Shown: one piece after another, positions 27,832 to 37,646 of the stretch
Numbering within the stretch: position 1 is the first letter of the stretch
How the letters are laid out: each line of letters starts with the position of its first letter
Origin: Casimicrobiaceae bacterium
Lineage (GTDB): Bacteria; Pseudomonadota; Gammaproteobacteria; Burkholderiales; Casimicrobiaceae
DNA length: 64,000 bases
Direction of reading: 5' to 3'
NCBI GenBank assembly: GCA_026646885.1
Contig: JAPKHK010000002.1
Coordinates: 424,381 to 488,380 of the forward strand
The notes under the pieces: generated by a model
Database searches by the model: none
Seen by the model: the letters and a program-made list of their open reading frames with translations, nothing else
Told to the model about the DNA's origin: nothing
Program-made: the position numbers and the translations under genes

Positions 27832-28772
27832 CAGATTGGACAGGTGGGGTCTTGGCGGCCGTGCGCACGCAAGAGCCGCTCGAAATGTGCCGGATCGCGC
27901 TCTTCGACCAGTTCGCCCGCGCGCGGCAGATGCCGATCATAGAGGCGCGACAGCCAAAACCGCAGGGCCGCCGCACGCAGCAGCCGAGGCCAGGCCTCGC
28001 GTTCCGCCGACAGCAAGGGGCGTTCTGCGTGGTACGCGCCGACCAGGGCGGCGACCCGTTCTGGATCGAGGCCCTCGGAGTCGGCGAGGCACCAATCGTT
28101 GACGGCTATGGCCAGGTCGTAGGCCCAGAGGTCAGTGGCGGCGAAGCCGAAATCGATGATGCCGGTCAGCCGGCCACCGCAAAAGAGCGCGTTGTCGCGA
28201 AACAAATCGCCGTGAATGGCGCCCTTTGGGAGCCTGACTATGGGTGCCGCGGCCTGACAGGCCAATTCGGTTTCGAGCAACCTGTCTTGCTCCGAATTCA
28301 GGAATGGACGCACGGCGCGCGCCGCCTGGCGTCGCCAGGACGCGCCGCGCCGATTCTCCTGTCGGCTACGGTAACTCGCGCCGGCGAGGTGCAAGCGGGC
28401 GAGGCCTGCGCCGAGCTCGGCACATTCGGCTGCAGCCGGCTGCAGGCGCGCCTCTCCCTCGAGGCGGGTGACCAGACTCGCCGGCCGCCCATTGAGGAGA
28501 CTGAAGTAGCCGCCGCTGCGGTCCGCCAGAGGCGCCGGGCAGGGAACGCCCCGCGCCGATAGATGTGCCATGAGATTGAGGTAAAACGGCAGATCCTCGG
28601 CGGGAATGCGCTCGTATAGGGTGAGCACGTAGCGGCCTTGACGGGTGGTCAGGAAAAAGTTGCTATTTTCCACACCGACGGCTATCGGCTGCAAAGCCTG
28701 CACTTCGCCCACCGCGTAGCGCGTCAGCCAAGGCGCGAGCTCTTCTTCGTGAACGGGGGTGAATACCGACAT
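27831..28772 (-). CDS. thrB: Homoserine kinase (ThrB, aminoglycoside-phosphotransferase fold)
   Basis: Phosphorylates L-homoserine to O-phosphohomoserine in threonine synthesis. This is the 313-residue type found in pseudomonads and betaproteobacteria, unrelated to the GHMP-type enzyme of E. coli. The start MSVFTPVHEEELAPWLTRY is characteristic. The catalytic loop is AIHGDLFRDNALF and the metal-binding DFG-like motif is IIDFGFAATD. ATG 28772 gives this N-terminus; the open frame to 28907 runs into DUF2782 and is not used. It lies between the DUF2782 gene and the BPSS1780 gene in one operon. Confidence 0.9.
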   Translation of the reverse strand: MSVFTPVHEEELAPWLTRYAVGEVQALQPIAVGVENSNFFLTTRQGRYVLTLYERIPAEDLPFYLNLMAHLSARGVPCPAPLADRSGGYFSLLNGRPASLVTRLEGEARLQPAAAECAELGAGLARLHLAGASYRSRQENRRGASWRRQAARAVRPFLNSEQDRLLETELACQAAAPIVRLPKGAIHGDLFRDNALFCGGRLTGIIDFGFAATDLWAYDLAIAVNDWCLADSEGLDPERVAALVGAYHAERPLLSAEREAWPRLLRAAALRFWLSRLYDRHLPRAGELVEERDPAHFERLLRAHGRQDPTCPI

Positions 28773-28885
28773 CTGCCCTTCTTCGCCCGGCAACACGCCG
28801 ATCGGGCCACCGGCCCGTGCCGGCGACGAGAAACCGCGGCGAAATGCTCCCTGATACTGTTCTTCGGCTTGCGCCGCCTTCCGAT

Positions 28886-29215
28886 TCAGAACTGATGGAT
28901 GACCCACTGTGGCACGCGCAGGCCGGAATCGAAGCTGTCCTGCCGCGTGAAAACGCCATCGCCGCGATGGTCGATCAGAAAATACGACCGGCCGTGCACC
29001 GGTGTGACTTTCATCATGTAGAGCTTGCCCCCCAGACGATACTCCTCGACCGTCTCGCCGGCGCGCTTGACGATCGTGACTTGCGGTTCGAGAGCTTCGT
29101 TGTCCGCGGTCGGTGGTGGCGGTGGTTCCGGCAGCGGCTGCAAATCCTTGGGGGGCGCTTTTTGCGCCAATGAGGGCGCAGTCAGGAATAGGGCTAGTAG
29201 GATCAGTCGGCGCAT
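28886..29215 (-). CDS. DUF2782-family exported protein
   Basis: A 109-residue protein with a short signal sequence (MRRLILLALFLTAPSLAQ), a proline-rich linker (about residues 20-36) and the conserved domain VTIVKRAGETVEEYRLGGKL, then MMKVTPVHGRSYFLIDHRGDG. This domain is DUF2782, of unknown function and commonly next to polA/thrB in betaproteobacteria. It begins the thrB operon leftward. The periplasmic location is inferred from the signal sequence; no lipobox cysteine is seen. Confidence 0.8.
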   Translation of the reverse strand: MRRLILLALFLTAPSLAQKAPPKDLQPLPEPPPPPTADNEALEPQVTIVKRAGETVEEYRLGGKLYMMKVTPVHGRSYFLIDHRGDGVFTRQDSFDSGLRVPQWVIHQF

Positions 29216-29276
29216 GATGAGTACTCGTTGTCAGCGAATTCTAACAGATGCCCCGTCACCGCGCTCCCACACCTAC

Positions 29277-30002
29277 TCAGAGATTGAGCATCATGTCGCG
29301 TTCCGCCTTGGTAGGCTGGAAGCCGCGCGTCTCATAGTACCTGAAAATGGCGTCGACGATGGCCTGCGGCTCGTCGATCACTTGCAAGAGATCCAGATCC
29401 TCGGGGTTGATCATGCCTTCCTTGACCAGACGCGCATGCATCCAGTCGAGCAGGCCGGCCCAGAACTCGCTGCCCATGAGAATGATCGGTATGCGCCGGG
29501 TCTTGCCGGTTTGCACCAGGGTAAGGCATTCGAGCAACTCGTCGAGCGTGCCGAAGCCGCCTGGGGTGGCCACGAATGCGGTGGCGAAACGCACGAACAT
29601 GACTTTGCGTGAAAAGAAGTAGTGGAAGTTCTGCGAGATGTCCTGAAACTGGTTGGCGATTTGCTCGTGCGGCAGCGCGATGTTGAGACCCACCGAGGGC
29701 GATTTGCCAAAATAGGCGCCACGATTGGCTGCTTCCATGAGGCCCGGACCACCGCCTGAAATGACGCTGAAGCCTGAATCCGACAAGAGCCGCGCCAGTT
29801 GTTCGGTCATCTGATAATAAGGATGTCCCGGCTTGACCCGGGCGCTGCCCCAGATCGTCACGGCCGGGCGGATGCTGGCCAGACGCTCCGTCGCGGCGAC
29901 GAATTCTGCCATAATCCCGAACACCCGCCAGGCCTCTTGCGCCGTATAGTTGATCGCTGCTTGGCCGGGGTCGATCACTTTGGGAAGCTTGGTTTGATAC
30001 AT
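29277..30002 (-). CDS. LOG-family protein (TIGR00730 type, nucleotide phosphoribohydrolase fold)
   Basis: A 241-residue Rossmann-fold protein of the LOG family. The signature is PGGFGTLDE, with SGGGPGLMEAANRGAY as the phosphate-binding region. Characterised members cleave nucleoside 5'-monophosphates to free base and ribose 5-phosphate; in bacteria the physiological role is often unclear. ATG 30002 starts MYQTKLPKVIDPGQAA; the longer frame to 30059 would lie within polA. Its start region overlaps that of the divergent polA by about 9 bases if polA uses TTG at 29994. Confidence 0.83.
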   Translation of the reverse strand: MYQTKLPKVIDPGQAAINYTAQEAWRVFGIMAEFVAATERLASIRPAVTIWGSARVKPGHPYYQMTEQLARLLSDSGFSVISGGGPGLMEAANRGAYFGKSPSVGLNIALPHEQIANQFQDISQNFHYFFSRKVMFVRFATAFVATPGGFGTLDELLECLTLVQTGKTRRIPIILMGSEFWAGLLDWMHARLVKEGMINPEDLDLLQVIDEPQAIVDAIFRYYETRGFQPTKAERDMMLNL

Positions 30003-32717
30003 CGCGAGAATCTGCTCGTATTGGTGGATGGGTCGTCGTACCTCTACCGCGCCTTTCATGCCTTGCCGGACTTGCGCACCTCGCGTGGCGAACCCACTGG
30101 CGCCATGCGCGGGGTTTTATCGATGTTGCGCCGTTTGCTTGCGGATAGCAAGCCGCAATATTTCGCGGTGGTATTCGATGCGCCTGGGAAGACCTTTCGA
30201 GACGTTTGGTATCCCGAGTACAAGGCCCATCGGCCGCCCATGCCACCAGAACTCGCGGCGCAGATCGCGCCACTACACGAATTGATCCGCGCCCATGGTT
30301 GGCCGCTCTTGGTGGTGGAGGGCGTCGAGGCTGACGACGTGATCGGCACGCTTGCTGGTGAGGCCCAGGCCGCTGGCATGCGCTGCCTCATTTCCAGTGG
30401 CGACAAGGATCTCGCCCAACTGGTCACACCGCAGATCACCGTGGTGAACACGATGAGCAACGAAACGCTCGATGAGGCGGGCGTGCTGGCCAAGTTCGGC
30501 GTGCGCCCCGAGCAGATGCTCGACTATCTCACGCTCATCGGCGACAGCGTGGACAACGTTCCCGGTGTTGCCAAAGTGGGTCCCAAAACGGCGGTCAAGT
30601 GGCTTGCCCAATATGGCAATCTCCAAACGATCGTGCTCCACGCCGACGACATCGGTGGCGTGGTCGGTGAGAATTTGCGGGCGAGCCTCGACTGGTTGCC
30701 CCAAGCCCAGCGGCTGCTGCAAGTGAAGACCGATTGCGCGTTGCCGGTGCGTGCCGTCGATCTCGTGACCGCGCCGGTGCAGGACGAGACGCTGCTGCCG
30801 CTTTTGCAGCGCTTCGAGTTCAAGACCTTCGCGCAAGAATTCGCCGGCCGGGCGCCGCGCGCGGCCGCCGCGGGCGCGCCGGTGGATCTGCCGCCCTCCG
30901 CGGCAGTGAGCACGCGCGATTATCGCGCCATTCTCGACGAACATGCCCTGGGGCGCTTGGTTGCCGATCTCGAAGGCCAGGAGTTGGTTTGCTTCGATAC
31001 CGAAACCACTGGCCTGGAGCCGCTGCGCGCGCGGCTGGTGGGCCTGTCGTTCTCCTGGCGGCCGGGAGAGGCCTGCTACTTGCCGCTAGGCCATGACTAC
31101 GCCGGCGCGCCGCGGCAAATCGAGATCGAACATGCGCTGGCGCGCTTAAAACACTGGTTCGAGAACCCGGCCAAGAAGAAGCTTGCTCAGAACGGCAAGT
31201 TCGACCAGCACATCCTCATGAACCATGGTGTGGCGGTGCGTGGCATCGTGCACGACACGCTGCTACAGTCCTATGTGCTGGAGAGCCACAAGCCCCACGA
31301 CATGGACAGCCTCGCTCTGCGCCATCTGGGTGTGAAGACCATCAGCTACGCCGATGTGTGCGGAAAAGGGGCGAGCCAAATCGGCTTCGAGCAGGTCGCG
31401 GTCGATCGCGCCACCGAATACTCGGCGGAAGATGCCGACATCACCTTGCAGTTGCATCATGCGCTTTGGCCGCGCATCGACCGCGACGACAAGCTCAAGC
31501 GCGTCTATGAGACCATCGAGATGCCGACGCGAGAGGTACTTTTCATCATGGAGCGCCATGGTGTGCTGCTCGACATCGCTTTGCTTGCCAAGCAAAGCCA
31601 GGAGTTGGGGGAGCGCATCATCGAATTGGAAGCACGCGCGCACCAGTTGGCCGGGCAACCCTTCAACCTCGGTTCACCCAAACAGATTCAGGAGATCCTG
31701 TTCAATCGCCTGGGCTTGCCGGTAAAGAAAAAAACGCCCACCGGCCAACCCTCCACCGACGAAGACGTGTTGCAAGAGCTGGCGGCGGATTTTCCCTTGC
31801 CCAAACTGCTGCTGGAGCATCGCGGCTTTGCCAAGTTGAAGTCCACTTACACCGATAGGCTCCCGCAGATGGTGAATCCGCGCACCGGGCGCGTGCACAC
31901 CCACTTCGCGCAAGCCACCGCGGTCACCGGGCGCTTGGCCAGTTCCGACCCCAACTTGCAGAATATCCCGGTGCGCACGCCGGAGGGCCGGCGCATCCGT
32001 GAGGCATTCATCGCGCCAGCGGGCAGCGAAATCGTGTCCGCCGATTATTCGCAGATCGAATTGCGCATCATGGCGCATCTGTCGGGAGACGCCAATTTGC
32101 GCCAGGCCTTCCACGAAGGCGCCGACATTCACCGCGCCACCGCCGCGGAAATTTTTGGCGTGCCGCTGGCCGAGGTGACGCCTGAGCAGCGCCGCTACAC
32201 CAAGGCGATCAACTTCGGGCTGATCTATGGCATGTCCGCCTTTGGCCTGGCGGCCCAGCTCAATATCGATCGCGCCGCCGCGCAGGCGTATATCGACCGC
32301 TATTTCGCGCGCTATCCCGGCGTGGCCCAGTACATGCAACAGACCCGCGTACTGGCGCGCGCCCAGGGCTATGTCGAGACGGTTTTCGGGCGCCGGCTGT
32401 GGATTCCCGACATCAATGCCGGTGGCGGCCCGCGGCGTCAGGGCGCGGAGCGCGCCGCGATCAACGCGCCCATGCAAGGCACCGCCGCGGACTTGGTCAA
32501 ACTGGCCATGATTCGCGTCCAGCAATGGCTCGAACGCGAGCAACTGGGCACGCGGCTGCTCTTGCAAGTGCACGACGAACTGGTGCTGGAAGTGCCGCAC
32601 GCCGAACTGCGCCACGTGCAGGGCACCCTGCCGCGACTGATGACCGAAGTGGCCAAGCTCGAGGTGCCCTTGCTGGTCGAAGTGGGCAGCGGCCCGAATT
32701 GGGAGAAAGCGCATTGA
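29994..32717 (+). CDS. polA: DNA polymerase I
   Basis: A 907-residue polymerase for repair and Okazaki-fragment processing. The 5' nuclease domain (about 1-290) begins LLVLVDGSSYLYRAFHALPD. The 3'-5' exonuclease (about 310-510) looks active: FDTETTG, QNGKFDQHI and EYSAEDADIT are all present. Polymerase motifs are SADYSQIELRIMAHLSGD, KAINFGLIYGMS and QVHDELVLE. No ATG or GTG gives a family-like N-terminus. TTG 29994, preceded by GGGAAG at 29982-29987, yields MIHRENLLVLVDG and is my choice. The frame is open further upstream, inside the divergent LOG gene. Confidence 0.92.
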   Translation: MIHRENLLVLVDGSSYLYRAFHALPDLRTSRGEPTGAMRGVLSMLRRLLADSKPQYFAVVFDAPGKTFRDVWYPEYKAHRPPMPPELAAQIAPLHELIRAHGWPLLVVEGVEADDVIGTLAGEAQAAGMRCLISSGDKDLAQLVTPQITVVNTMSNETLDEAGVLAKFGVRPEQMLDYLTLIGDSVDNVPGVAKVGPKTAVKWLAQYGNLQTIVLHADDIGGVVGENLRASLDWLPQAQRLLQVKTDCALPVRAVDLVTAPVQDETLLPLLQRFEFKTFAQEFAGRAPRAAAAGAPVDLPPSAAVSTRDYRAILDEHALGRLVADLEGQELVCFDTETTGLEPLRARLVGLSFSWRPGEACYLPLGHDYAGAPRQIEIEHALARLKHWFENPAKKKLAQNGKFDQHILMNHGVAVRGIVHDTLLQSYVLESHKPHDMDSLALRHLGVKTISYADVCGKGASQIGFEQVAVDRATEYSAEDADITLQLHHALWPRIDRDDKLKRVYETIEMPTREVLFIMERHGVLLDIALLAKQSQELGERIIELEARAHQLAGQPFNLGSPKQIQEILFNRLGLPVKKKTPTGQPSTDEDVLQELAADFPLPKLLLEHRGFAKLKSTYTDRLPQMVNPRTGRVHTHFAQATAVTGRLASSDPNLQNIPVRTPEGRRIREAFIAPAGSEIVSADYSQIELRIMAHLSGDANLRQAFHEGADIHRATAAEIFGVPLAEVTPEQRRYTKAINFGLIYGMSAFGLAAQLNIDRAAAQAYIDRYFARYPGVAQYMQQTRVLARAQGYVETVFGRRLWIPDINAGGGPRRQGAERAAINAPMQGTAADLVKLAMIRVQQWLEREQLGTRLLLQVHDELVLEVPHAELRHVQGTLPRLMTEVAKLEVPLLVEVGSGPNWEKAH

Positions 32718-32842
32718 GCCGTCGGTGGTGCGCTGCCCGTGGGGATGCGTGAGGTGATGCCGCCGGTCGCGCCGGCGATCCAAGAGGTCCGGACGCGCCG
32801 GGTGGCGCTTGGATGCCGGACTCCCCGCGAGTCGGAACGGCG

Positions 32843-33733
32843 ATGAGCGAAAACGCGGTTGTTCGTCCGGTCGTCTATTTCAAAATGGTCGCCGTCGCCT
32901 TGTGCTGGGGCGGGACCTTCATCGCCGGACGCGTCTTGGCCTTGGCGGTGCCACCTTTGGTTGCCGCGGCGGGGCGCTTCGTCGTGGCGGCGGCCTTGCT
33001 GGTGCTGCTCGCCTGGCAGCGCGAAGGCGGTTTGCCCCGCCTGTCGGGTCGGCAGCTGCTGGCGACACTATTGCTGGGCGCGACCGGCGTGTTCCTCTAC
33101 AACCTCTTTTTCTTCGGCGCCCTGGCGCGCTTGCCGGCCAGTCGCACGGCGCTGATCATCGCCTTGAATCCCATCGTGACCGCGTTGGCGATGGCGCTCC
33201 TGCTGGGTGAGCGCTTGGGGCTGACGCGCTGGGCCGGCGTGCTGCTGGCACTGTGCGGCAGTGCCGTGGTCATCACCCGCGGTGATCTCGGGGCGGCGCT
33301 GAGCGAATCTATAGGCGCGGGCGAACTGTTGATGTTCGGCGGCGTCTGCTCCTGGGCCGCCTACACCATCGTCGGCCGGCGCGCGCTGCAGGGCTTGAGT
33401 CCGATTGCCGCCACCACCTATGCCGCGCTCTGGGGCGGCTTGCTGCTGTGTTTCGGCGCCGCCTGGCAATGGACCGATTTGCGCCCCGAAACCTTGGGGC
33501 TCGCCAGCGCGCTGGCCATCGGCTACTTGGCTCTCTTCGGCACGGTGCTCGGTTTCGTGTGGTATTACGAAGGCGTCAAGGCGCTGGGGCCGGCGCGTGC
33601 GGCGGTTTTCAACAACCTCGTGCCGGTGTTCGGCGTTGCCTTGGCGGCGCTGTTGCTGGGCGAGGAGATTCTGGTCTCTATGTTGCTGGGTGGCGCGCTG
33701 GTGATCGCCGGCGTGATGCTCACCAACCGCTGA
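32843..33733 (+). CDS. EamA/DMT-family transporter
   Basis: A 296-residue inner-membrane protein with about ten hydrophobic helices arranged as two EamA repeats (about 10-145 and 155-294). Landmarks include CWGGTFIAGRVLA, NPIVTALAMALLLGERL in the first repeat and NNLVPVFGVALAALLLGEEI in the second. DMT proteins export metabolites such as amino acids, but the substrate cannot be told from sequence. ATG 32843 is preferred; an ATG at 32813 would add 10 hydrophilic residues. Confidence 0.85.
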   Translation: MSENAVVRPVVYFKMVAVALCWGGTFIAGRVLALAVPPLVAAAGRFVVAAALLVLLAWQREGGLPRLSGRQLLATLLLGATGVFLYNLFFFGALARLPASRTALIIALNPIVTALAMALLLGERLGLTRWAGVLLALCGSAVVITRGDLGAALSESIGAGELLMFGGVCSWAAYTIVGRRALQGLSPIAATTYAALWGGLLLCFGAAWQWTDLRPETLGLASALAIGYLALFGTVLGFVWYYEGVKALGPARAAVFNNLVPVFGVALAALLLGEEILVSMLLGGALVIAGVMLTNR

Positions 33734-33803
33734 GCGCCCATGCAAACTTCCACTTCCGTGGGTGGCGATTTGCGCGCACGCCGAGGCCTCGTGCGCTTGA
33801 GCC

Positions 33804-35171
33804 ATGCGTGATCTGACCCAAGGTTCCGTGCTGCGCCACATCGTCGCGATGGCGCTGCCCATCGGTGCCAGCATCCTGGTGCAGACGCTCTATTACCTCG
33901 TGGACATTTACTTCGTCGCCGGCTTGGGCGCGGCGGCGCTGGCGGGGGTGAGCGCCGCCGGCAACGCCATGTTCGTGATCATCGGTTTGTCACAGATGCT
34001 CAGCGTCGGCGCGGTAACGTTGATCGCCCACGCGGTCGGTCGCAAGGAACGCGCCCGGGCGAATCTGGTCTTCAATCAAGCCATGTCGCTGGCAGCGTTG
34101 TGCGGGACCGCCACGTTTTTGGGAATCATGCTGTTGGCCCCGGCGTATTTGCAGAGCCTCAGCGACGATCCCGAGGTCGTGGCCGCTGGCGTGGCCTACC
34201 TGCGCTGGTTTGCTCCGGGCATGGCCTTGCAGTACGCCCTCGTGGTCATGGGGGCGGCCTTGCGCGGCACGGGCGTGGTCAAGCCGGCGATGCTGGCGCA
34301 AATGTTCACCGTGCTGGTGAACATCGTGCTCGCACCGGTGCTCATCGCCGGCTGGGGCACCGGCTGGCCGCTGGGTGCGGCGGGCGCGGGGCTCGCCAGC
34401 ACCCTCGCGGTGCTCGCCGGCGTGGTGTTGATCACGCGCTATTTCCTGAAGCTGGAGCGTTACGTGGGTTTCGATGCCGCGCTTTTTCGGCTGCGCGCGA
34501 GCGTTTGCAAGAGCCTGTTGGCGATCGGCGTCCCGGCCGGCGGCGAGTTCCTGTTTCTTTTTGTTTTCATCGCGGTGATCTATTTCGTCGTCAATCCCTT
34601 CGGCGCCGCGGCGCAAGCCGGCTTTGGCCTGGGCTCGCGCATCATGCAGTCGATCTTCCTGCCGGCCATGGCGATTTCTTTTGCTCTGCCCGCCATTGCC
34701 GGGCAGAACTTCGGCGCCGGACGCGTGCAGCGGGTGCGCGAGTCCTGGCGCGTCGCGTTGCGCCTGGAAGTCGCCATCATGTTGTTGTTGACCCTCCTGT
34801 GCCAAATCAGCCCGGAGTGGCTGATCGCTTGTTTCAGCGACGAGGCGCCGGTGGTCGCCGTGGGCGCGCAGTTCCTGCGCATCATTTCCTGGAACTTCGC
34901 GGCCATGGGCGTGGTGTTCGCTAGTTCGGGCATGTTCCAGGCGCTGGGCAACACCTGGCCGGGGCTTTTCAGCATGGGTCTGCGGCTCTTGACCTTTGCC
35001 CTGCCGAGTTTGTGGCTGGCGCAGAGACCTGGCTTCGAACTGGTGGAGGTGTGGTACCTCTCCGTGGCCTCGGTGCTGCTGCAAGCCGCGACCAGCTACG
35101 GGCTGGTGCGCCGCGAACTGGCGAGGCGCTTGCCGACGAAAACCGCAGACCCCGGCGCCAGCGCAGCTTGA
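33804..35171 (+). CDS. MATE-family efflux transporter
   Basis: A 455-residue, 12-helix multidrug and toxin extrusion-type antiporter made of two six-helix MatE halves. Typical segments are MALPIGASILVQTLYYLVDIYFV at the start (helix 1, with the ALP motif), GLSQMLSVGAVTLIAHAVGR and, in the second half, PAIAGQNFGAGRVQRVRE. It would export cationic drugs or metabolites using H+ or Na+. It follows the EamA gene by 70 bases and ends 4 bases before the convergent beta-lactamase-like gene. Confidence 0.88.
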   Translation: MRDLTQGSVLRHIVAMALPIGASILVQTLYYLVDIYFVAGLGAAALAGVSAAGNAMFVIIGLSQMLSVGAVTLIAHAVGRKERARANLVFNQAMSLAALCGTATFLGIMLLAPAYLQSLSDDPEVVAAGVAYLRWFAPGMALQYALVVMGAALRGTGVVKPAMLAQMFTVLVNIVLAPVLIAGWGTGWPLGAAGAGLASTLAVLAGVVLITRYFLKLERYVGFDAALFRLRASVCKSLLAIGVPAGGEFLFLFVFIAVIYFVVNPFGAAAQAGFGLGSRIMQSIFLPAMAISFALPAIAGQNFGAGRVQRVRESWRVALRLEVAIMLLLTLLCQISPEWLIACFSDEAPVVAVGAQFLRIISWNFAAMGVVFASSGMFQALGNTWPGLFSMGLRLLTFALPSLWLAQRPGFELVEVWYLSVASVLLQAATSYGLVRRELARRLPTKTADPGASAA

Positions 35172-35175
35172 GCGA

Positions 35176-36732
35176 TCAGCCGAAGAGCCAAACGGCGCCG
35201 CCGCCGGCCAGCATCACCACAAGGCCGGCACCCCAACCGAGCCATTGCCAGACACTGCGGCGAGTGACCCAGGGCAAGTGGGCGGCGGCCGCTCCAAGCA
35301 GAAGACCCAGGATCAGGGCGAGTGCCAGGCTTGTCCACCAGATCGCCATCGGCCAGTTTTGCCAGGCGCCAAAACTGCGCGCCAGCGACAACAGGAAGAG
35401 GGCCGCTACGTAAATCGTGAGTACCGCAAGGCGATCCAAATTGGAGTCCGAGGCCCGGGTGAACTTCCGCGCTAGTTGGGCCAGACGCGAAGGTGCATTT
35501 TCGGGCGCGCTCGCGGCCGGCGGGGCGAGCAAGCGCCGCCGCGCACTCCACAGGAGCAACGGCGCGAGCAGGGTGAACAACCAGGTACTCAGGTGCGTCG
35601 CCAAAGGGGGTGCCGCTGATGCGACCGGCTTGTCGAAGAGCAAATGCCAGCCCATGTCATCGACGCTTTGCGCCGTATTGGACAAGATCAACACGCCGCT
35701 TCGCCGCGCCGGTTCGAAACCGAGGAAGCTGCGAAATCCCCCCGTTCCGCCGTTGTGCCACCAGGCCTGCCGCCCCAAATGCGTGTCGACAAACCAGCCC
35801 AGCCCCATGGTGTGGCGCGTCTGCGGGGGCGCTACCTGAATGGCCTGTGCAAGCATCGCGCCTGGGGCGCTCAGATCGATTTGTGCGGCGAGATATCGGC
35901 TCAGATCCTGGGCGTTGGACCAAATGCCCCCGGCGGGCGCATACGCGTCGAGATCCCAACGCGAGGTGCTGCGGAAATTGGGTTTATGTCCCTGGGCCAT
36001 CAGGTGCTCACGGGCGAGCGGGGCGTGCACCTGCGTATTGCGCATTTCCAGTGGTCGCAGAATACGCTCTTCGACCAGGTTAGCGTAGTCGGCACCCAGT
36101 CTTCGCGCCAAGCCTTGGCCCAGCACGGCGACGGCGAAATTGGAGTAGAGCTGCGTTTGTTTGTTGGCCTCGGCGTTGTTGAGCAGGCTGCCGTCGCCGA
36201 GCAATTCCCAAAGGTCCGCCACTGGAGTGCCCTGGTAGGGGTTGTTGAAATGAAAAAGAATCCGCTTCGCACCCTCCGGGGTGAGTGGAAGGGCGGGCAG
36301 CCCGCTGTGATGCGTCGTAAGCTCCTTCAGTTGCACCTTGGCCAGTTGCGGACTGCCGAAGGCGAGGTCGGGAAGGAGGTTGCCCAAGGTATCGTCTAGT
36401 TTCGCTTCGCCCCGCTCGATGGCCGTCGCCAAAAGGCTGGCGGTGAAGGTCTTGGTGATGGAACCGATTTCAAACAGGGTGAGATCGTCGATTTGCGGTC
36501 GAGCGCCGTTGCCGCTGGTTCCCGCACTCACCCAGCCGCTGCCCTCGGGGCTGACCCAGGCAATGACCAGACCCCGTGACCGACCTTCGCGCACCGCCGT
36601 CTGGGCCAGCGCATCGGCTCTTTCCTGCCAGCCCTCCGCAAACACCGAATTTGCAGCGGTGATGTTGATGAGAGCCAGGAGAAATGCCATGACGCGGTCG
36701 CGTCGGCCGCATCGGCTGGAAATCAGTTGCAT
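35176..36732 (-). CDS. Membrane-anchored serine hydrolase of the beta-lactamase/class C fold
   Basis: A 518-residue protein. A hydrophobic export segment (about residues 14-32) precedes a class-C beta-lactamase-fold domain (about 35-395). The catalytic SxxK is Ser91-Ile-Thr-Lys94, a YSN triad appears in LYSNFAVAVLG, and the KTG equivalent is HNGGTGGF. Three or four hydrophobic helices follow (about 400-515). Members act as esterases, peptidases or amidases more often than as antibiotic-degrading enzymes, so no resistance is claimed. ATG 36732 is chosen because it precedes the export signal; the upstream frame to 36912 is basic and family-unlike. Confidence 0.75.
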   Translation of the reverse strand: MQLISSRCGRRDRVMAFLLALINITAANSVFAEGWQERADALAQTAVREGRSRGLVIAWVSPEGSGWVSAGTSGNGARPQIDDLTLFEIGSITKTFTASLLATAIERGEAKLDDTLGNLLPDLAFGSPQLAKVQLKELTTHHSGLPALPLTPEGAKRILFHFNNPYQGTPVADLWELLGDGSLLNNAEANKQTQLYSNFAVAVLGQGLARRLGADYANLVEERILRPLEMRNTQVHAPLAREHLMAQGHKPNFRSTSRWDLDAYAPAGGIWSNAQDLSRYLAAQIDLSAPGAMLAQAIQVAPPQTRHTMGLGWFVDTHLGRQAWWHNGGTGGFRSFLGFEPARRSGVLILSNTAQSVDDMGWHLLFDKPVASAAPPLATHLSTWLFTLLAPLLLWSARRRLLAPPAASAPENAPSRLAQLARKFTRASDSNLDRLAVLTIYVAALFLLSLARSFGAWQNWPMAIWWTSLALALILGLLLGAAAAHLPWVTRRSVWQWLGWGAGLVVMLAGGGAVWLFG

Positions 36733-36998
36733 TGTGCCTGGACATCGTTTGGGCGCTCGTTTGTCGGCTCGTGGGGGGGGCCTGGTATCCACTGTCACGT
36801 GGCGCTCCTCGATGCGGTGCAGGCGCGCAGCGGACAACTTGGAGAGGATTCTTTTGAGGACAACGGCGCAGGCAACGAAAGTCTCGCGAGAATCATAGAG
36901 ATCAATGCCCAAGCCGGCAAGCGTTCAACGGAGGCGGCGCCTGGGGGCGCGGGTGTATCATGGGCCATCGTCATCGCCATCGCCGAGGTGCCATTGCC

Positions 36999-37538
36999 AT
37001 GTTCATGCATGTTCGAAGCTTATTGGCGGCGGCCCTGCTGCTTGTGGGGCAATCGGCCGTGAGTAAGGAATTGGATCTGAAAGAAGTCGGTCAGCTGTCT
37101 GAAGCGCAAGTGGTGGCGCGCCTGCCGGACTCGCATCCCACGCTGCTCTACGCTTTCGCGGGAAGATTGTTCAGCGCCGGGCGAAAAGATGAGGGCGTGA
37201 TGTGGTTCTATGTCGGCCAACTGCGTTATCGCTATTTTCTCCGAGCGAACCCAGGCCTGCCGCCTGATGGTGATCCGGCCATCATGGCATCGCTCAACGC
37301 AACCCTGGGGCAAACCATCAACGAATGGGCCGGTGGTTCGCCAAGCGGATGGGCGCGTGCCATCGACCAGGCGCTGGATTGGGATGAACGCCATCCCAAT
37401 GCCCTGACGCCGAAACAACGACACGCAGCCGCGCGCCAGGAAGTCCGCGCGGGCCTGGTCAAGATGCGCGACCAAGTTCTTGCTCAAGCCGCGGACATTC
37501 GCGCCCAACGCGCCAGCCGAGGGCTGGAGAACCGCTGA
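36999..37538 (+). CDS. Exported protein of unknown function
   Basis: A 179-residue protein with an N-terminal hydrophobic segment ending near GQSAVSKELD, suggesting export to the periplasm. The rest is helical, with EAQVVARLPDSHPTLLYAFAGRLF and WFYVGQLRYRYFLRANPGL, which recalls helical-repeat proteins, but I recognise no named family. ATG 36999 follows GAGG; the longer frame from 36960 adds an unlikely His/Arg-rich start. It lies divergent to the beta-lactamase-like gene and 108 bases before the sirtuin gene. Confidence 0.6.
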   Translation: MFMHVRSLLAAALLLVGQSAVSKELDLKEVGQLSEAQVVARLPDSHPTLLYAFAGRLFSAGRKDEGVMWFYVGQLRYRYFLRANPGLPPDGDPAIMASLNATLGQTINEWAGGSPSGWARAIDQALDWDERHPNALTPKQRHAAARQEVRAGLVKMRDQVLAQAADIRAQRASRGLENR

Positions 37539-37646
37539 AGGTGATGTGAAGCGGATGTCCGGTGCAGCACTCAATCCGCACCTGCCGAGAAGAACCCTGC
37601 TGACCGGGCCACCCGCCTTGTCGGGCTGCGTTCCCCGAGCCTTGCC

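Noticed and set aside
27092-27976. 294-codon minus-strand frame over BPSS1780 and thrB
   Set aside because: It overlaps two recognisable genes and has the Arg-rich composition of a shadow.
35176-36732. Beta-lactamase resistance gene
   Set aside because: SxxK/YxN motifs are shared with esterases and peptidases, and the multi-helix tail is unlike secreted class C beta-lactamases.
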